Shown piece by piece: positions 23,588-31,402 of a stretch of 64,000 nt of DNA. Under the pieces are notes generated by a model, which saw nothing but the letters and a program-made list of their open reading frames with translations, had not been told where the DNA came from and did no database searches. Both the position numbers and the translations under genes were made by a program. Origin of the DNA: a virus; the IMG/VR virus record IMGVR_UViG_3300036406_001035, positions 78,522 through 142,521 of that record, one strand, 5' to 3'. Within the stretch, counting starts at the first letter, position 1; the number at the start of each line of letters is the position of its first letter.

Positions 23588-23897
23588 GTTATATGAGTTT
23601 TATAGAGATATAAGATCTTCTGATAAAGAAAATATTTGGCAATTAGTTGGTTTAGATGCTCGAAAAGATGCAGGTGTATTTAAAAAAATTAAAGATTCTA
23701 TCAATACAGGACATTGTGCACCTCAAAAAGATTATTGGTATGATGAAGAAGGTAATGATATATATCATACTAGAAACCCAGAAGAACGATATTATTTTTT
23801 TACTATTCACAATGTTAAACCTCTTTTGTCTTCTACTTTAGAGGATAAAGTAGAATATATATTAAAAATGATTAAAGATTATGAAAATAATAAGTAA
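23571..23897 (+). CDS. Small family protein with MIKDYENNK tail
   Basis: 108 aa. Starts MSQKFKLYEFYRDIRSSDKE, contains CAPQKDYWYDEEGND and ends LEDKVEYILKMIKDYENNK. Tail and size place it with the neighbours. The Tyr-Glu codons hold the next start (17-nt overlap). Function unknown. Confidence 0.65.
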   Translation: MSQKFKLYEFYRDIRSSDKENIWQLVGLDARKDAGVFKKIKDSINTGHCAPQKDYWYDEEGNDIYHTRNPEERYYFFTIHNVKPLLSSTLEDKVEYILKMIKDYENNK

Positions 23898-24456
23898 ATA
23901 TAAAGACTATTATGATTACTTGCAGGGTATATATGGTATAGATGATAAATTAATTCTAGATCGAAGAGATTTTAATTCTATTCCAAAAGATAGATGTAAT
24001 GAAAAAGTACAATTAATTATTGGAGATAAAATTTTAGCAGGATATCATTATAATAATGAATATTATTTTGGACAAAAACGATTAGATAAGTTAAATGAAA
24101 TAACTAAAAGTAAAAAAGTAAATAGATGGGATGAAGAAGAAGGTGTAACTCATTGGATTTTAGACACAAGACTTAATTGTAATATTAAAGGTTTTAACAA
24201 TGATACAGAATTTGCAATATGTGAATATACAGTCCCTAAATATAAAGAGAGTGTAATTCTTGGAGTTAAATATAAATATCCTAAATTATCAGATTATAAT
24301 ATTTCTTTTATTTTAGATCCTCATACTATATGGTTAATATTAAATGAATATTTATCTAGAAAAGTAACAGAAGGAGAACCAATTGTTCCTGTTGGAGACG
24401 ATAAAGTAAGACTTCTATCCGCAGGATTTGATCCTAAAACTAGTTTTAGAAAATAA
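23881..24456 (+). CDS. KYKDYYDYLQGIYGID-type protein, 191 aa
   Basis: The N-terminal KYKDYYDYLQGIYGIDDKL is a word seen in many large phages of Bacteroidota and others; the family has no known function. The middle has a beta-rich part (GDKILAGYHYNNEYYFGQKR) and the end a helical DPHTIWLILNEYLSRK followed by PIVPVGDDKVRLLSAGFDPK. Starts in the previous gene's end. Confidence 0.7.
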   Translation: MKIISKYKDYYDYLQGIYGIDDKLILDRRDFNSIPKDRCNEKVQLIIGDKILAGYHYNNEYYFGQKRLDKLNEITKSKKVNRWDEEEGVTHWILDTRLNCNIKGFNNDTEFAICEYTVPKYKESVILGVKYKYPKLSDYNISFILDPHTIWLILNEYLSRKVTEGEPIVPVGDDKVRLLSAGFDPKTSFRK

Positions 24457-24525
24457 TGACAGAATATTTATTGTATTGATTCTATCTATAAATGATGAGA
24501 ATTGGATAGATATATTTAAAAAGAA

Positions 24526-24756
24526 ATGACAAAACCTGGTTTTATAAATAAAAGATTAATTCTTTTATTTGAATCTGAAAAAAATGAAGATATTATAAAA
24601 CAACAAGAGATTGTGGATAATTATAATAAAATAAGAAGAAATGAATGTTATTGTGGACATACTGATGTATGTGATTGTGAAAATCCTGGAATAAGTGAAT
24701 TTAAATCAAGTTTATACACTTGTTCTATTCCAGAGTTTATTTTAGATAAGCTCTAA
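24526..24756 (+). CDS. Cysteine-containing 76-aa protein
   Basis: Basic start (MTKPGFINKRLILLFESEKN), then ECYCGHTDVCDCENPG with four Cys and one His that could bind zinc, and ends IPEFILDKL. A 69-nt gap separates it from the previous gene; a tRNA gene starts 4 nt after its stop. Confidence 0.6.
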   Translation: MTKPGFINKRLILLFESEKNEDIIKQQEIVDNYNKIRRNECYCGHTDVCDCENPGISEFKSSLYTCSIPEFILDKL

Positions 24757-24760
24757 TTTG

Positions 24761-24828
24761 GGTTATATAGTATAATTGGTATTATGATTATTAATAATCG
24801 GATGTAGGTTCGAATCCTATTATAACCC
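24761..24828 (+). tRNA. Short tRNA, anticodon uncertain
   Basis: Acceptor GGTTATA with TATAACC, TA at 8-9, a GTATAATTGG D loop as in the tRNA at 8087, and T arm GTAGG/CCTAT are clear. The middle is only 34 nt, too short for standard arms; GATT/AATC form a stem round ATTAAT, which would place ATT (Asn) near the anticodon. It may be a minimal or decayed tRNA. Confidence 0.6.
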
Positions 24829-24867
24829 CTTTTTAAAAACAAACATTAAATAAAAACCTTAAAAATT

Positions 24868-25749
24868 ATGAATGTAGGTGTAATCGTAGGACGATTTCAG
24901 AATTACAAATTACATGATGGTTATCATCATCTTATTAATGAAGTAGTAGAAGAAAATGATAGAGTTATCATTATTATTGGACAGAGTTTATCTAATTTAG
25001 AAGATAGAAATCCAATTCCAGCAGAATTAATAAAACAAAGTATAGAACAACAATTAAATAATGATAATATATCATATTTAATATTACCTGATTGTCCATC
25101 AGATGATTTTGTATGGACTATCAAATTAGATGAATTAATAACATTAAATACAGAATCAACTGATTATATTAAATTATATGGTAGTAGAGACTCGTTTTTA
25201 AATACATATCAAGATTATGGAAAATATAAATCAAAATATATTGAAAATAAATCATATGTATCTTCTTCATTTTTAAGAAGTAATGTAAAACCAGTAATAT
25301 CTGAAGATTTCTTAAAAGGAATGATATATGCTCAAAATACAAGATTTCCTATAGTTTATTCTACTGTTGATTGTATGATTATTAGAAAATCATGGTTATT
25401 TGGAAAACAAATATTATTAGGTCTTAAAAATAATACTCAAAAATGGTGTATTCCTGGAGGATTTATAGATCCTTATGAAACTTCAGAAGGAGCCATTAAA
25501 AGAGAATTATCAGAAGAATGTCCTCATATCAAATATAAAAAATTACAATATATCCAAGATGTAGTTATAGCTGATAGAAGATATATAAATTCTAAAGATT
25601 CTGTATTAACTCATTTATATCAAGCAGAATATGTATCTGGTGATTTAATTGCTGGAGATGATTTAGAAAGATTAGAATTCTTTTCTATTAAAGATGCATA
25701 TTATATCTTAGAAGATAATCATAAACATTTTTTAAAATTATTAAAATAA
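24868..25749 (+). CDS. nadM: NMN adenylyltransferase-NUDIX fusion (NadM type)
   Basis: 293 aa. The N-terminal half is a nucleotidyltransferase: VGVIVGRFQNYKLHDGYHHL (GRFQ and an HxGH-like motif, with Tyr in place of the second His), SLSNLEDRNPIPAELI (RNP) and SSSFLRSN near residue 132. The C-terminal half has the NUDIX box GGFIDPYETSEGAIKRELSEEC. Family members join NMN to ATP to make NAD+, and the NUDIX half often hydrolyses ADP-ribose. With the next gene (NAMPT) it rebuilds NAD+ from nicotinamide. Leader AAAAACCTTAAAAATT. Confidence 0.85.
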   Translation: MNVGVIVGRFQNYKLHDGYHHLINEVVEENDRVIIIIGQSLSNLEDRNPIPAELIKQSIEQQLNNDNISYLILPDCPSDDFVWTIKLDELITLNTESTDYIKLYGSRDSFLNTYQDYGKYKSKYIENKSYVSSSFLRSNVKPVISEDFLKGMIYAQNTRFPIVYSTVDCMIIRKSWLFGKQILLGLKNNTQKWCIPGGFIDPYETSEGAIKRELSEECPHIKYKKLQYIQDVVIADRRYINSKDSVLTHLYQAEYVSGDLIAGDDLERLEFFSIKDAYYILEDNHKHFLKLLK

Positions 25750-25777
25750 AAAAAATTTAATCAAAAATTAACACAAT

Positions 25778-27172
25778 ATGAGAAAGAATATAATACTGGA
25801 TACTGATTTTTATAAATTATGTCATCCTAAAGCATTAAAACCTGGTATAACAGGTATGTATGAATATTTAGAAAATAGAATAGGAAAACAACCTATAATG
25901 CAAGTAGCTGGTATAGGGGTAGTTATTCATGAACATTTTTTAAATCCAGTAACACAAGAAATGATAGATGAAGCTGTTGAAGAATCTATATTAGGTGGAG
26001 GTTATAATTTAATTGATGAAGAAGTATGGAAGAAAGTAATGAAATTAGGATACTTACCATTAAGAGTTAAAGCTTTACCTGAAGGTACTATTATTAGACC
26101 TGGGACAGCTTATTTAACTTGTGAAGCTACTGAAGATTGGTTTGCACCATATGTAGGACAATTTGAAGGTTTATTTCAACATACATGGAGTCCTTCTGCT
26201 GTTGCTACACGAAGTTTTTTAATGAAAAAAAACATTAAACCTTATTATGAATTATCTTCAGATACATTAAATAATTTAGATTATGCTGTAAATGATTTTG
26301 GATTTAGAGGAGATAAATGTTTTGAAGCTGCTGCTATAGATGGTTTTGCACATATGATTAATTTTCCTGGTTCAGATAATATTGCTGCATCGAGAGCTGT
26401 AATTAAAGATATTTATCAATATAAAGGAAGATTAAAATCTGTATGGGCTACAGAACATAGTGTAGCCATGTCTTTTGGTAGAAATAATGAATTAGATTAT
26501 GTATTACATCAATTATATCAAGCTCCTCCTGATGCTAATGTTTCTATTGTTATAGATGCATTTGATCAGGATAATTTTATTAAAAATATAGCTTGTCATC
26601 CAGAAGTAATTGATAAACAAAAATCAAGAACAGGAAGATTAATATGGAGACCTGATACAGGAGATAAATATATTAATATTCCTAGATATTCTGATATAGT
26701 TGCTGCTGCATATACTTATTCTATTAATAGAAAAGGATATAAAGTCATAAATCATAATGTAGGATTTATTCAAGGTGATGATATTGATGAAACTGTTCCT
26801 AATTTATATAAAGAATATACTAAAGCAGGTTGGTCAGCAGATAATTTAGTAACTGGTTCTGGTGGTGGATTATTAGTTAAAAACTTAACTAGAGATACAC
26901 ATAGAATAGCTATGAAACCTTCTGAAATGAGATTTGGAGATGATATTGTTAATGTACAAAAAACACCATTATCTGATCCTACTAAGAATTCTAAATTAGG
27001 AAGAGTTAAAACTACAACATCTTTACATGGATTTACTACTTTAGAAGCAGGAAAAATGTCCGCACCTCAATTTGCAGGATATCAAGATTGTTTAGAAACT
27101 ATATTTGAAAATGGAGTATTTCAAAGACCTCATTTTCAAGATATTATTAATACAGCTAATAAATATTTATAA
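25778..27172 (+). CDS. nadV: Nicotinamide phosphoribosyltransferase
   Basis: 464 aa, full length for the family. Motifs in order: ILDTDFYKLCHPKALKPG (N-terminus), DFGFRGDKC (about 170), FPGSDNIAASRA, WATEHSVAMSFGR (active-site His region), RPDTGD, NVGFIQGDDIDE and VTGSGGGLLVKN. It makes NMN from nicotinamide and phosphoribosyl pyrophosphate; the NadM-like enzyme just upstream turns NMN into NAD+. Phages with this pair can restore NAD+ drained by host defences; that role is inferred from published work on NAD+ reconstitution pathways. The next gene overlaps by 1 nt. Confidence 0.93.
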   Translation: MRKNIILDTDFYKLCHPKALKPGITGMYEYLENRIGKQPIMQVAGIGVVIHEHFLNPVTQEMIDEAVEESILGGGYNLIDEEVWKKVMKLGYLPLRVKALPEGTIIRPGTAYLTCEATEDWFAPYVGQFEGLFQHTWSPSAVATRSFLMKKNIKPYYELSSDTLNNLDYAVNDFGFRGDKCFEAAAIDGFAHMINFPGSDNIAASRAVIKDIYQYKGRLKSVWATEHSVAMSFGRNNELDYVLHQLYQAPPDANVSIVIDAFDQDNFIKNIACHPEVIDKQKSRTGRLIWRPDTGDKYINIPRYSDIVAAAYTYSINRKGYKVINHNVGFIQGDDIDETVPNLYKEYTKAGWSADNLVTGSGGGLLVKNLTRDTHRIAMKPSEMRFGDDIVNVQKTPLSDPTKNSKLGRVKTTTSLHGFTTLEAGKMSAPQFAGYQDCLETIFENGVFQRPHFQDIINTANKYL

Positions 27173-27576
27173 TGAGAAATGAATTTAATATATCTACAAT
27201 TAGTGATATGTTACAAGCTATTAATATTTTTAATGATATTCATGCTTGTCAGAATTATACTTTAATTAAACCTGAACATGCTATCAATTTTAAAAAAATA
27301 TCATATGAAATGTGGTTATCCTATAATATACATATTGTTAGTCAAACATGGGAAAATACTTCTGGTGGATGGCAAAGTATAGGAGGAGCAGCTATGACAA
27401 CACAATTTACAATTATAATAGAACATATCTTCTCTAATTCTGTTTGGGTGTTTTATTCAGGTAAATTAGCATATATATGTACTATGGATAGCTTATATAA
27501 CAAATATAAAGGTCAATTAGAGCATTTACCAGGTAAAAGTAACGCTATAAAAAATTTAACATTAATTAACGTTTAA
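27172..27576 (+). CDS. Unrecognised 134-aa protein after nadV
   Basis: It shares one base with the stop of nadV (TAATG), so it is tightly coupled. The chain has a helical first third (ISTISDMLQAINIFNDIHAC), a Gly-rich GGWQSIGGAAM and a beta-rich end (VWVFYSGKLAYICTMD). A terminator follows. Operon position suggests a link with NAD+ metabolism or its regulation; nothing in the sequence proves it. Confidence 0.7.
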   Translation: MRNEFNISTISDMLQAINIFNDIHACQNYTLIKPEHAINFKKISYEMWLSYNIHIVSQTWENTSGGWQSIGGAAMTTQFTIIIEHIFSNSVWVFYSGKLAYICTMDSLYNKYKGQLEHLPGKSNAIKNLTLINV

Positions 27577-27585
27577 ACAAATAAT

Positions 27586-27616
27586 AAAAAAGAGATCTAC
27601 AATAGGTCTCTTTTTT
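27586..27616 (+). terminator. Intrinsic terminator of the NAD operon
   Basis: GAGATC 27592-27597 pairs with GGTCTC 27605-27610 (one G-T) within A and T tracts that extend the stem, and six T follow. It closes the 24868-27576 operon. Confidence 0.8.
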
Positions 27617-27630
27617 ATTTTAATACAATT

Positions 27631-27936
27631 ATGAAAAAAGGAAAAATAATAGAAATGTCACAGGAAACTTTAATTATATGTGATAATCCAAACTGTAATT
27701 ATACAGTCCCAAGTATTGATAATAATATAAAAGAATATATCAATAAACCTTGTCCAAACTGTAATTCTAATTTATTAACTGAAAATGATTATAAAAACTT
27801 TATAACTTTTACAAAAGTTGTAAATGTAATTAATTTCTTATTTGGATGGATTACATATATAATTCCTTTAAAAGAAACATCTTCTGTTAGTATTCATCAT
27901 CATGAAGGAAAAACAACTATAGAAAAAGAGAAATGA
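27631..27936 (+). CDS. Zinc-ribbon protein with hydrophobic segment, 101 aa
   Basis: Two Cys pairs (CDNPNC about residue 17-22, CPNCN about 41-44) suit one zinc ribbon. A hydrophobic stretch VVNVINFLFGWITYIIPL follows, then a His-rich VSIHHHEGK tail. Overlaps the next gene by 4 nt. Function unknown. Confidence 0.65.
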   Translation: MKKGKIIEMSQETLIICDNPNCNYTVPSIDNNIKEYINKPCPNCNSNLLTENDYKNFITFTKVVNVINFLFGWITYIIPLKETSSVSIHHHEGKTTIEKEK

Positions 27937-28145
27937 ATTTAGAACAATTATTAGATTGTATTGATAATAATATTCCATTAATTTGGAATGATCCCGATCC
28001 TATACCAGGAAACGATTATACAATATCATATATAAAAGATATTAATATAGAAGATTTTGATAAACATACACCTATATTAATAGAATATAATAAAGGAAAC
28101 TCTGAAGCTGAAGTCTTTTTACATGAAATATTAGTAAAACAATGA
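27933..28145 (+). CDS. Acidic 70-aa protein
   Basis: MNLEQLLDCIDNNIPLIWND, Pro-rich PDPIPGNDYTISYI and an acidic end. ATGA overlaps at both sides. No motif recognised; small acidic phage proteins may bind host proteins. Confidence 0.6.
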   Translation: MNLEQLLDCIDNNIPLIWNDPDPIPGNDYTISYIKDINIEDFDKHTPILIEYNKGNSEAEVFLHEILVKQ

Positions 28146-28333
28146 GAAAAAATGAAAGTTTAATTAATATTATTGAGAAAATATTAACTCCTGAAACTAA
28201 TTGGGAGTTAATTATGAGTGTAATAGAACAAATAAAAAAAGAAGGGACAAGTAATATATTAATTACAACTAATAAAGAAGAAGTCGTAACAGATATTAAA
28301 ATTTGGTTAGAATCTTATAAAAAGTTATTTTAA
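28142..28333 (+). CDS. Helical 63-aa protein
   Basis: Made of helices with heptad text (SLINIIEKILTPETNWELIM) and ends VTDIKIWLESYKKLF. ATGA overlap upstream and 1-nt overlap (TAATG) downstream. Similar in style to the shared C-terminal helix of other small genes. Unknown. Confidence 0.6.
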   Translation: MRKNESLINIIEKILTPETNWELIMSVIEQIKKEGTSNILITTNKEEVVTDIKIWLESYKKLF

Positions 28334-28731
28334 TGGAAAAACAAAAAATAAGAATTAAAGACGTTCCTTATATTTATTTAGATATAGATATTATTGAAGG
28401 AGATATAACTGAAGTTAGTGCTAATATTTTAAATATTAGACAAAATTTACATTTAGCATATTTAGAACGACAAAAGAATGTTCCTGCTGAAAAGTTTACT
28501 CCTTTTGAACTATATGAAGAAATATATATTAAAAGAGATTATAACGATTTAGATTTAGAAATAGAAGTATATAGATTAGAAACAGATGAAGAGTGTCGTG
28601 AAAGAGAAGAACTACAGAAAAAAAGATCTAATGCTATAAAAAAAGCTGCAAAAGAAAGAAAGTTAAAACAAGCACAAGAAGAATTAGAATTATATAATAA
28701 ATTAAAAGCTAAATATGAAGCAAAAGAGTAG
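28333..28731 (+). CDS. Charged helical protein, 132 aa
   Basis: A beta-rich start (IRIKDVPYIYLDIDIIEGDI) is followed by a long Glu/Lys/Arg-rich helix from about residue 75 (ECREREELQKKRSNAIKKAA) to the end AKYEAKE. The Tyr-Glu codons hold the next start (17-nt overlap). No family recognised. Confidence 0.6.
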   Translation: MEKQKIRIKDVPYIYLDIDIIEGDITEVSANILNIRQNLHLAYLERQKNVPAEKFTPFELYEEIYIKRDYNDLDLEIEVYRLETDEECREREELQKKRSNAIKKAAKERKLKQAQEELELYNKLKAKYEAKE

Positions 28732-28861
28732 TTATGATTTTATACAGAAAGAATTAAGTCATCATTTAATTACTGAAAAATTTGATTCAAAAACATTTAA
28801 AGATAAATATCCTGAAATTGATATTCATAAAAACAACCTTACAATATTATATATTCCATGA
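28715..28861 (+). CDS. Small 48-aa protein
   Basis: Start ATGAAG lies in the AKYEAKE codons of the previous gene; TGA 28859-28861. The peptide reads MKQKSSYDFIQKELSHHLIT, then a Lys-rich middle, and ends NNLTILYIP. Its tail overlaps the next ATG by 4 nt. Spacing fits the local pattern of coupled genes. Confidence 0.5.
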   Translation: MKQKSSYDFIQKELSHHLITEKFDSKTFKDKYPEIDIHKNNLTILYIP

Positions 28862-29025
28862 ATTTAGAATTTCTTATTAAATACGCAGAAGCTAAACAAA
28901 AAAATAAAAAAATTAACATCATATATTATAAATATATATTATATGTAAATGAAATAAAAACAATATATAATGACTTATATAGAAACATTGACAAACAGAT
29001 TAAAAAAACTTTTATTAGAAGTTAA
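28858..29025 (+). CDS. Possible 55-aa basic peptide
   Basis: ATGA overlap with the gene before it, but its last 56 nt run over the start of the 28970 gene in another frame. The product is Lys/Tyr-rich. Overlap of this length is unusual here, so the frame may end by chance. Confidence 0.3.
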   Translation: MNLEFLIKYAEAKQKNKKINIIYYKYILYVNEIKTIYNDLYRNIDKQIKKTFIRS

Positions 29026-29470
29026 TATTGCTAATAATGTGGCAATTAAGAATGGTAGTGAAATACCGAGTGTATTTATATTAGCATATGAAAGATTAGA
29101 TACTCAAGAAATAGAATATACAAAGTTTGCTCTTGATACAGAAGATGAAACGTCTAAAAAAGCGTCTAAAATAGCTTTAGAAATGACATTGAAGCAATCA
29201 AAAGAGGAGATTAAACCTATATTATTAATATCAATATTAAATGCTTGGTATGTACAAAAAGATATAAAAGAAGTTAAAGAAGTACATGATATTAAAGTAT
29301 CTGAAGATCCAGATAAAAAATCATGTTTAGTTTTAGCATGTGAATTTAGTGATCGATCAATTACTATTATGAAAAAAGAAGAAAGTGAAGAGTTAATAGA
29401 AACAGTTGATACATATGATTCTAATGAAAACTATGGAGAATTTCAATTTATTCTAAAAAGACTTAAATAA
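28970..29470 (+). CDS. Unrecognised 166-aa protein
   Basis: Starts MTYIETLTNRLKKLLLEVNI, then a beta/alpha middle (PSVFILAYERLDTQEIEYTK), a helical LEMTLKQSKEEIKPILLISI and ends ENYGEFQFILKRLK. No motif. It precedes the ATPase-like gene by 9 nt and may act with it. Confidence 0.65.
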   Translation: MTYIETLTNRLKKLLLEVNIANNVAIKNGSEIPSVFILAYERLDTQEIEYTKFALDTEDETSKKASKIALEMTLKQSKEEIKPILLISILNAWYVQKDIKEVKEVHDIKVSEDPDKKSCLVLACEFSDRSITIMKKEESEELIETVDTYDSNENYGEFQFILKRLK

Positions 29471-29479
29471 TATTACTAA

Positions 29480-30217
29480 ATGAGTACAAATAACTTAGGA
29501 CAAATAGATAAATTGAAAATTCAAATTGATAAACCGTTTGAATTTGATTCTGAGATCGAATATAATAAACTGACATTATTGACAGGTGCAAATGGTAGTG
29601 GAAAAAGTTTTTTTAATAAATTATCTTATTGTTTAGTTTCTATTTCTAATATGTATATTATGACTAAAGATCTAGATATTACAAAAAAACAAGCTCAATT
29701 CTTTTTTGATAATTGTTTTGATAATCAAAATATAAATGGAGATATTTCTGTAACTTTTACTTCTGAATTTGAAATAATTGTTAAATTTGATTATGGTACA
29801 ATTGTAAATTTAGATGTAAATAAAGTAGTTTGTGATGTTGGAACTAATATTGTTTATATGTCTTCTAACATGAGATTATTAACAGAATTAGAAAAATATA
29901 TTCATCTTAAAAATTCATTATTACCTAAAGGACTTATAAATGATAATGACATTTTACAACTTTGTAAAATTTATAAGTTATATGATATATTATATGCAGA
30001 AGCTGTATATAATAAATTAAAAATAGGTATTGATATACCTCCTAGTAGTTTTTCTAAATTTGAAAACTTTAAAGATATTAATAAGGTATATTATAATGAA
30101 CATTCTAATAAAATATGTTATTTATTATCAGATGGGACGGATGGATTAGTTTCAACATTATCAGCTGGAGAACAAGCTATAATTAACATGTTTATTACAA
30201 ATCTAATTTATAAATAA
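29480..30217 (+). CDS. ABC/SMC-type ATPase fragment lacking Walker B
   Basis: 245 aa. Walker A LLTGANGSGKSFFN at about residues 34-47, a Q-loop-like part, and the ABC signature LSAGEQAII near 229 are clear. The chain stops 11 residues after the signature, before any Walker B or His switch. It could be a decayed ATPase, a protein that works with a separate partner, or a nucleotide-binding regulator. The full family (AAA15-like) hydrolyses ATP and includes defence and repair proteins. Confidence 0.7.
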   Translation: MSTNNLGQIDKLKIQIDKPFEFDSEIEYNKLTLLTGANGSGKSFFNKLSYCLVSISNMYIMTKDLDITKKQAQFFFDNCFDNQNINGDISVTFTSEFEIIVKFDYGTIVNLDVNKVVCDVGTNIVYMSSNMRLLTELEKYIHLKNSLLPKGLINDNDILQLCKIYKLYDILYAEAVYNKLKIGIDIPPSSFSKFENFKDINKVYYNEHSNKICYLLSDGTDGLVSTLSAGEQAIINMFITNLIYK

Positions 30218-30219
30218 AA

Positions 30220-30297
30220 ATGACAACACAAATTAAAGGAGTAAAAGAAATAATTTCAATATTAAATGAACAAGGACTTATATTAATATTTAATTAA
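30220..30297 (+). CDS. 25-aa peptide with LILIFN tail
   Basis: Starts 2 nt after the ATPase stop. Peptide MTTQIKGVKEIISILNEQGL, ending ILIFN. The tail recalls the ILLLI tails of other genes. It may be the leftover end of a deleted gene or a true small peptide. Confidence 0.35.
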   Translation: MTTQIKGVKEIISILNEQGLILIFN

Positions 30298-30314
30298 TAA
30301 AATACAAATGATTA

Positions 30315-30566
30315 ATGAAATACAAATTTAACATAGGAGATAAAGTACAAATTAATGATTCTGGTTCAGGTTTTTGGCCTTCAGAAGTAGGAAAAATAGC
30401 TACAATTACTGCTAAAGGACAATACTTTTCTGGACCAGGATATTTAATTGAAGAAAAATATTATGGAAATCCAACATCAGGTAAGCTTGATGGATTTGTA
30501 GGAAAAGCAAGTTTTAAACTATATAAAAAAGCACCAAAAAATAATTCTATATTATTATTAATATGA
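30315..30566 (+). CDS. KOW/SH3-like small protein, copy 1
   Basis: 83 aa. KFNIGDKVQINDSGSGFWPSE, VGKIATITAKGQYFSGPGYL and a C-terminal FVGKASFKLYKK give an SH3-like barrel pattern; ends NNSILLLI. Copy 2 follows with an ATGA overlap. Such barrels often bind nucleic acid or ribosomes; here only fold-level inference. Confidence 0.7.
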   Translation: MKYKFNIGDKVQINDSGSGFWPSEVGKIATITAKGQYFSGPGYLIEEKYYGNPTSGKLDGFVGKASFKLYKKAPKNNSILLLI

Positions 30567-31132
30567 CCTATAAATTTAAAGTAGGAGATAAAGTAAAAAT
30601 TACTAATTGTGGTTTAGGTTTTCCTCCTTCAGAAATAGGAAAAATAGCCACAATTACTGAAACAGGATATTATAGTAAATCTCCTGGATATAGAATTAAA
30701 GAAAAATATGAAGGAAACCCAAAAACAGGGCATTTTGATAAATTTGTTTGTGAATCAAGTTTTGAATTAGTACCAAATTTCGAATATATTCCACCAAAAT
30801 ATGAAAAAGGATCTATAGTATATATAAAAGCTTCTTTTATTTTTATATATTCTTTTGTAGCAATAGATATCACTAAAATACGTTCTTTTTATAGAATTAA
30901 GGGTAAAAAAATTTCTGATCCAATAAGTTTAACTCAAGAAACTTTATTATATGTTAAAAATAATGAATATATAATCACAGATATAAATGGTAGAAGAGAA
31001 CGAGTATATTTAGTTTATGATAAACATCATAGAATATATCTTATAGAAGAAAGTCATTTAGATAAAAAACAACGTTTATCTACTGATAAAATAATTAATA
31101 ACATAGAAAACATATTAAATAACATTAAATAA
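30563..31132 (+). CDS. KOW/SH3-like protein, copy 2, with extra domain
   Basis: 189 aa. The first 70 residues repeat copy 1 (KFKVGDKVKITNCGLGFPPS, IGKIATITETGYYSKSPGYR). A second beta-rich part follows (YEKGSIVYIKASFIFIYSFV, YIITDINGRRERVYLVYD) that looks like another barrel. Ends with helix DKIINNIENILNNIK of the shared tail type. Function unknown. Confidence 0.7.
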   Translation: MTYKFKVGDKVKITNCGLGFPPSEIGKIATITETGYYSKSPGYRIKEKYEGNPKTGHFDKFVCESSFELVPNFEYIPPKYEKGSIVYIKASFIFIYSFVAIDITKIRSFYRIKGKKISDPISLTQETLLYVKNNEYIITDINGRRERVYLVYDKHHRIYLIEESHLDKKQRLSTDKIINNIENILNNIK

Positions 31133-31138
31133 TAAATT

Positions 31139-31402
31139 ATGGCAAAGCAATTCATTAACAAAACAGCAGCATTCAATTTAATTCAGCAAACTAAAGGTCA
31201 TTTTTTTGGAGTGACTTTTACAGAAAAAGACGGTTCAAAAAGAATTATGAATGCACAATACAGTAAACGTGAAACAAATCCATTAGGATATGTATTATTA
31301 CGAGATACTAATATTAAAGATGGTACATCTGGTTTACGTAATGTTAATTTACAAACTATTAGTGAATTAAAAATTAGTGGTATAACATATAAAGTAAAAT
31401 AA
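31139..31402 (+). CDS. Basic small protein, 87 aa
   Basis: MAKQFINKTAAFNLIQQTKG, then HFFGVTFTEKDGSKRIMNAQ and a beta-rich end LQTISELKISGITYKVK. This pattern is widespread in phages of Bacteroidota and others; it is thought to be a small nucleic-acid-binding type fold but no role is known. Overlaps the next gene by 1 nt. Confidence 0.65.
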   Translation: MAKQFINKTAAFNLIQQTKGHFFGVTFTEKDGSKRIMNAQYSKRETNPLGYVLLRDTNIKDGTSGLRNVNLQTISELKISGITYKVK

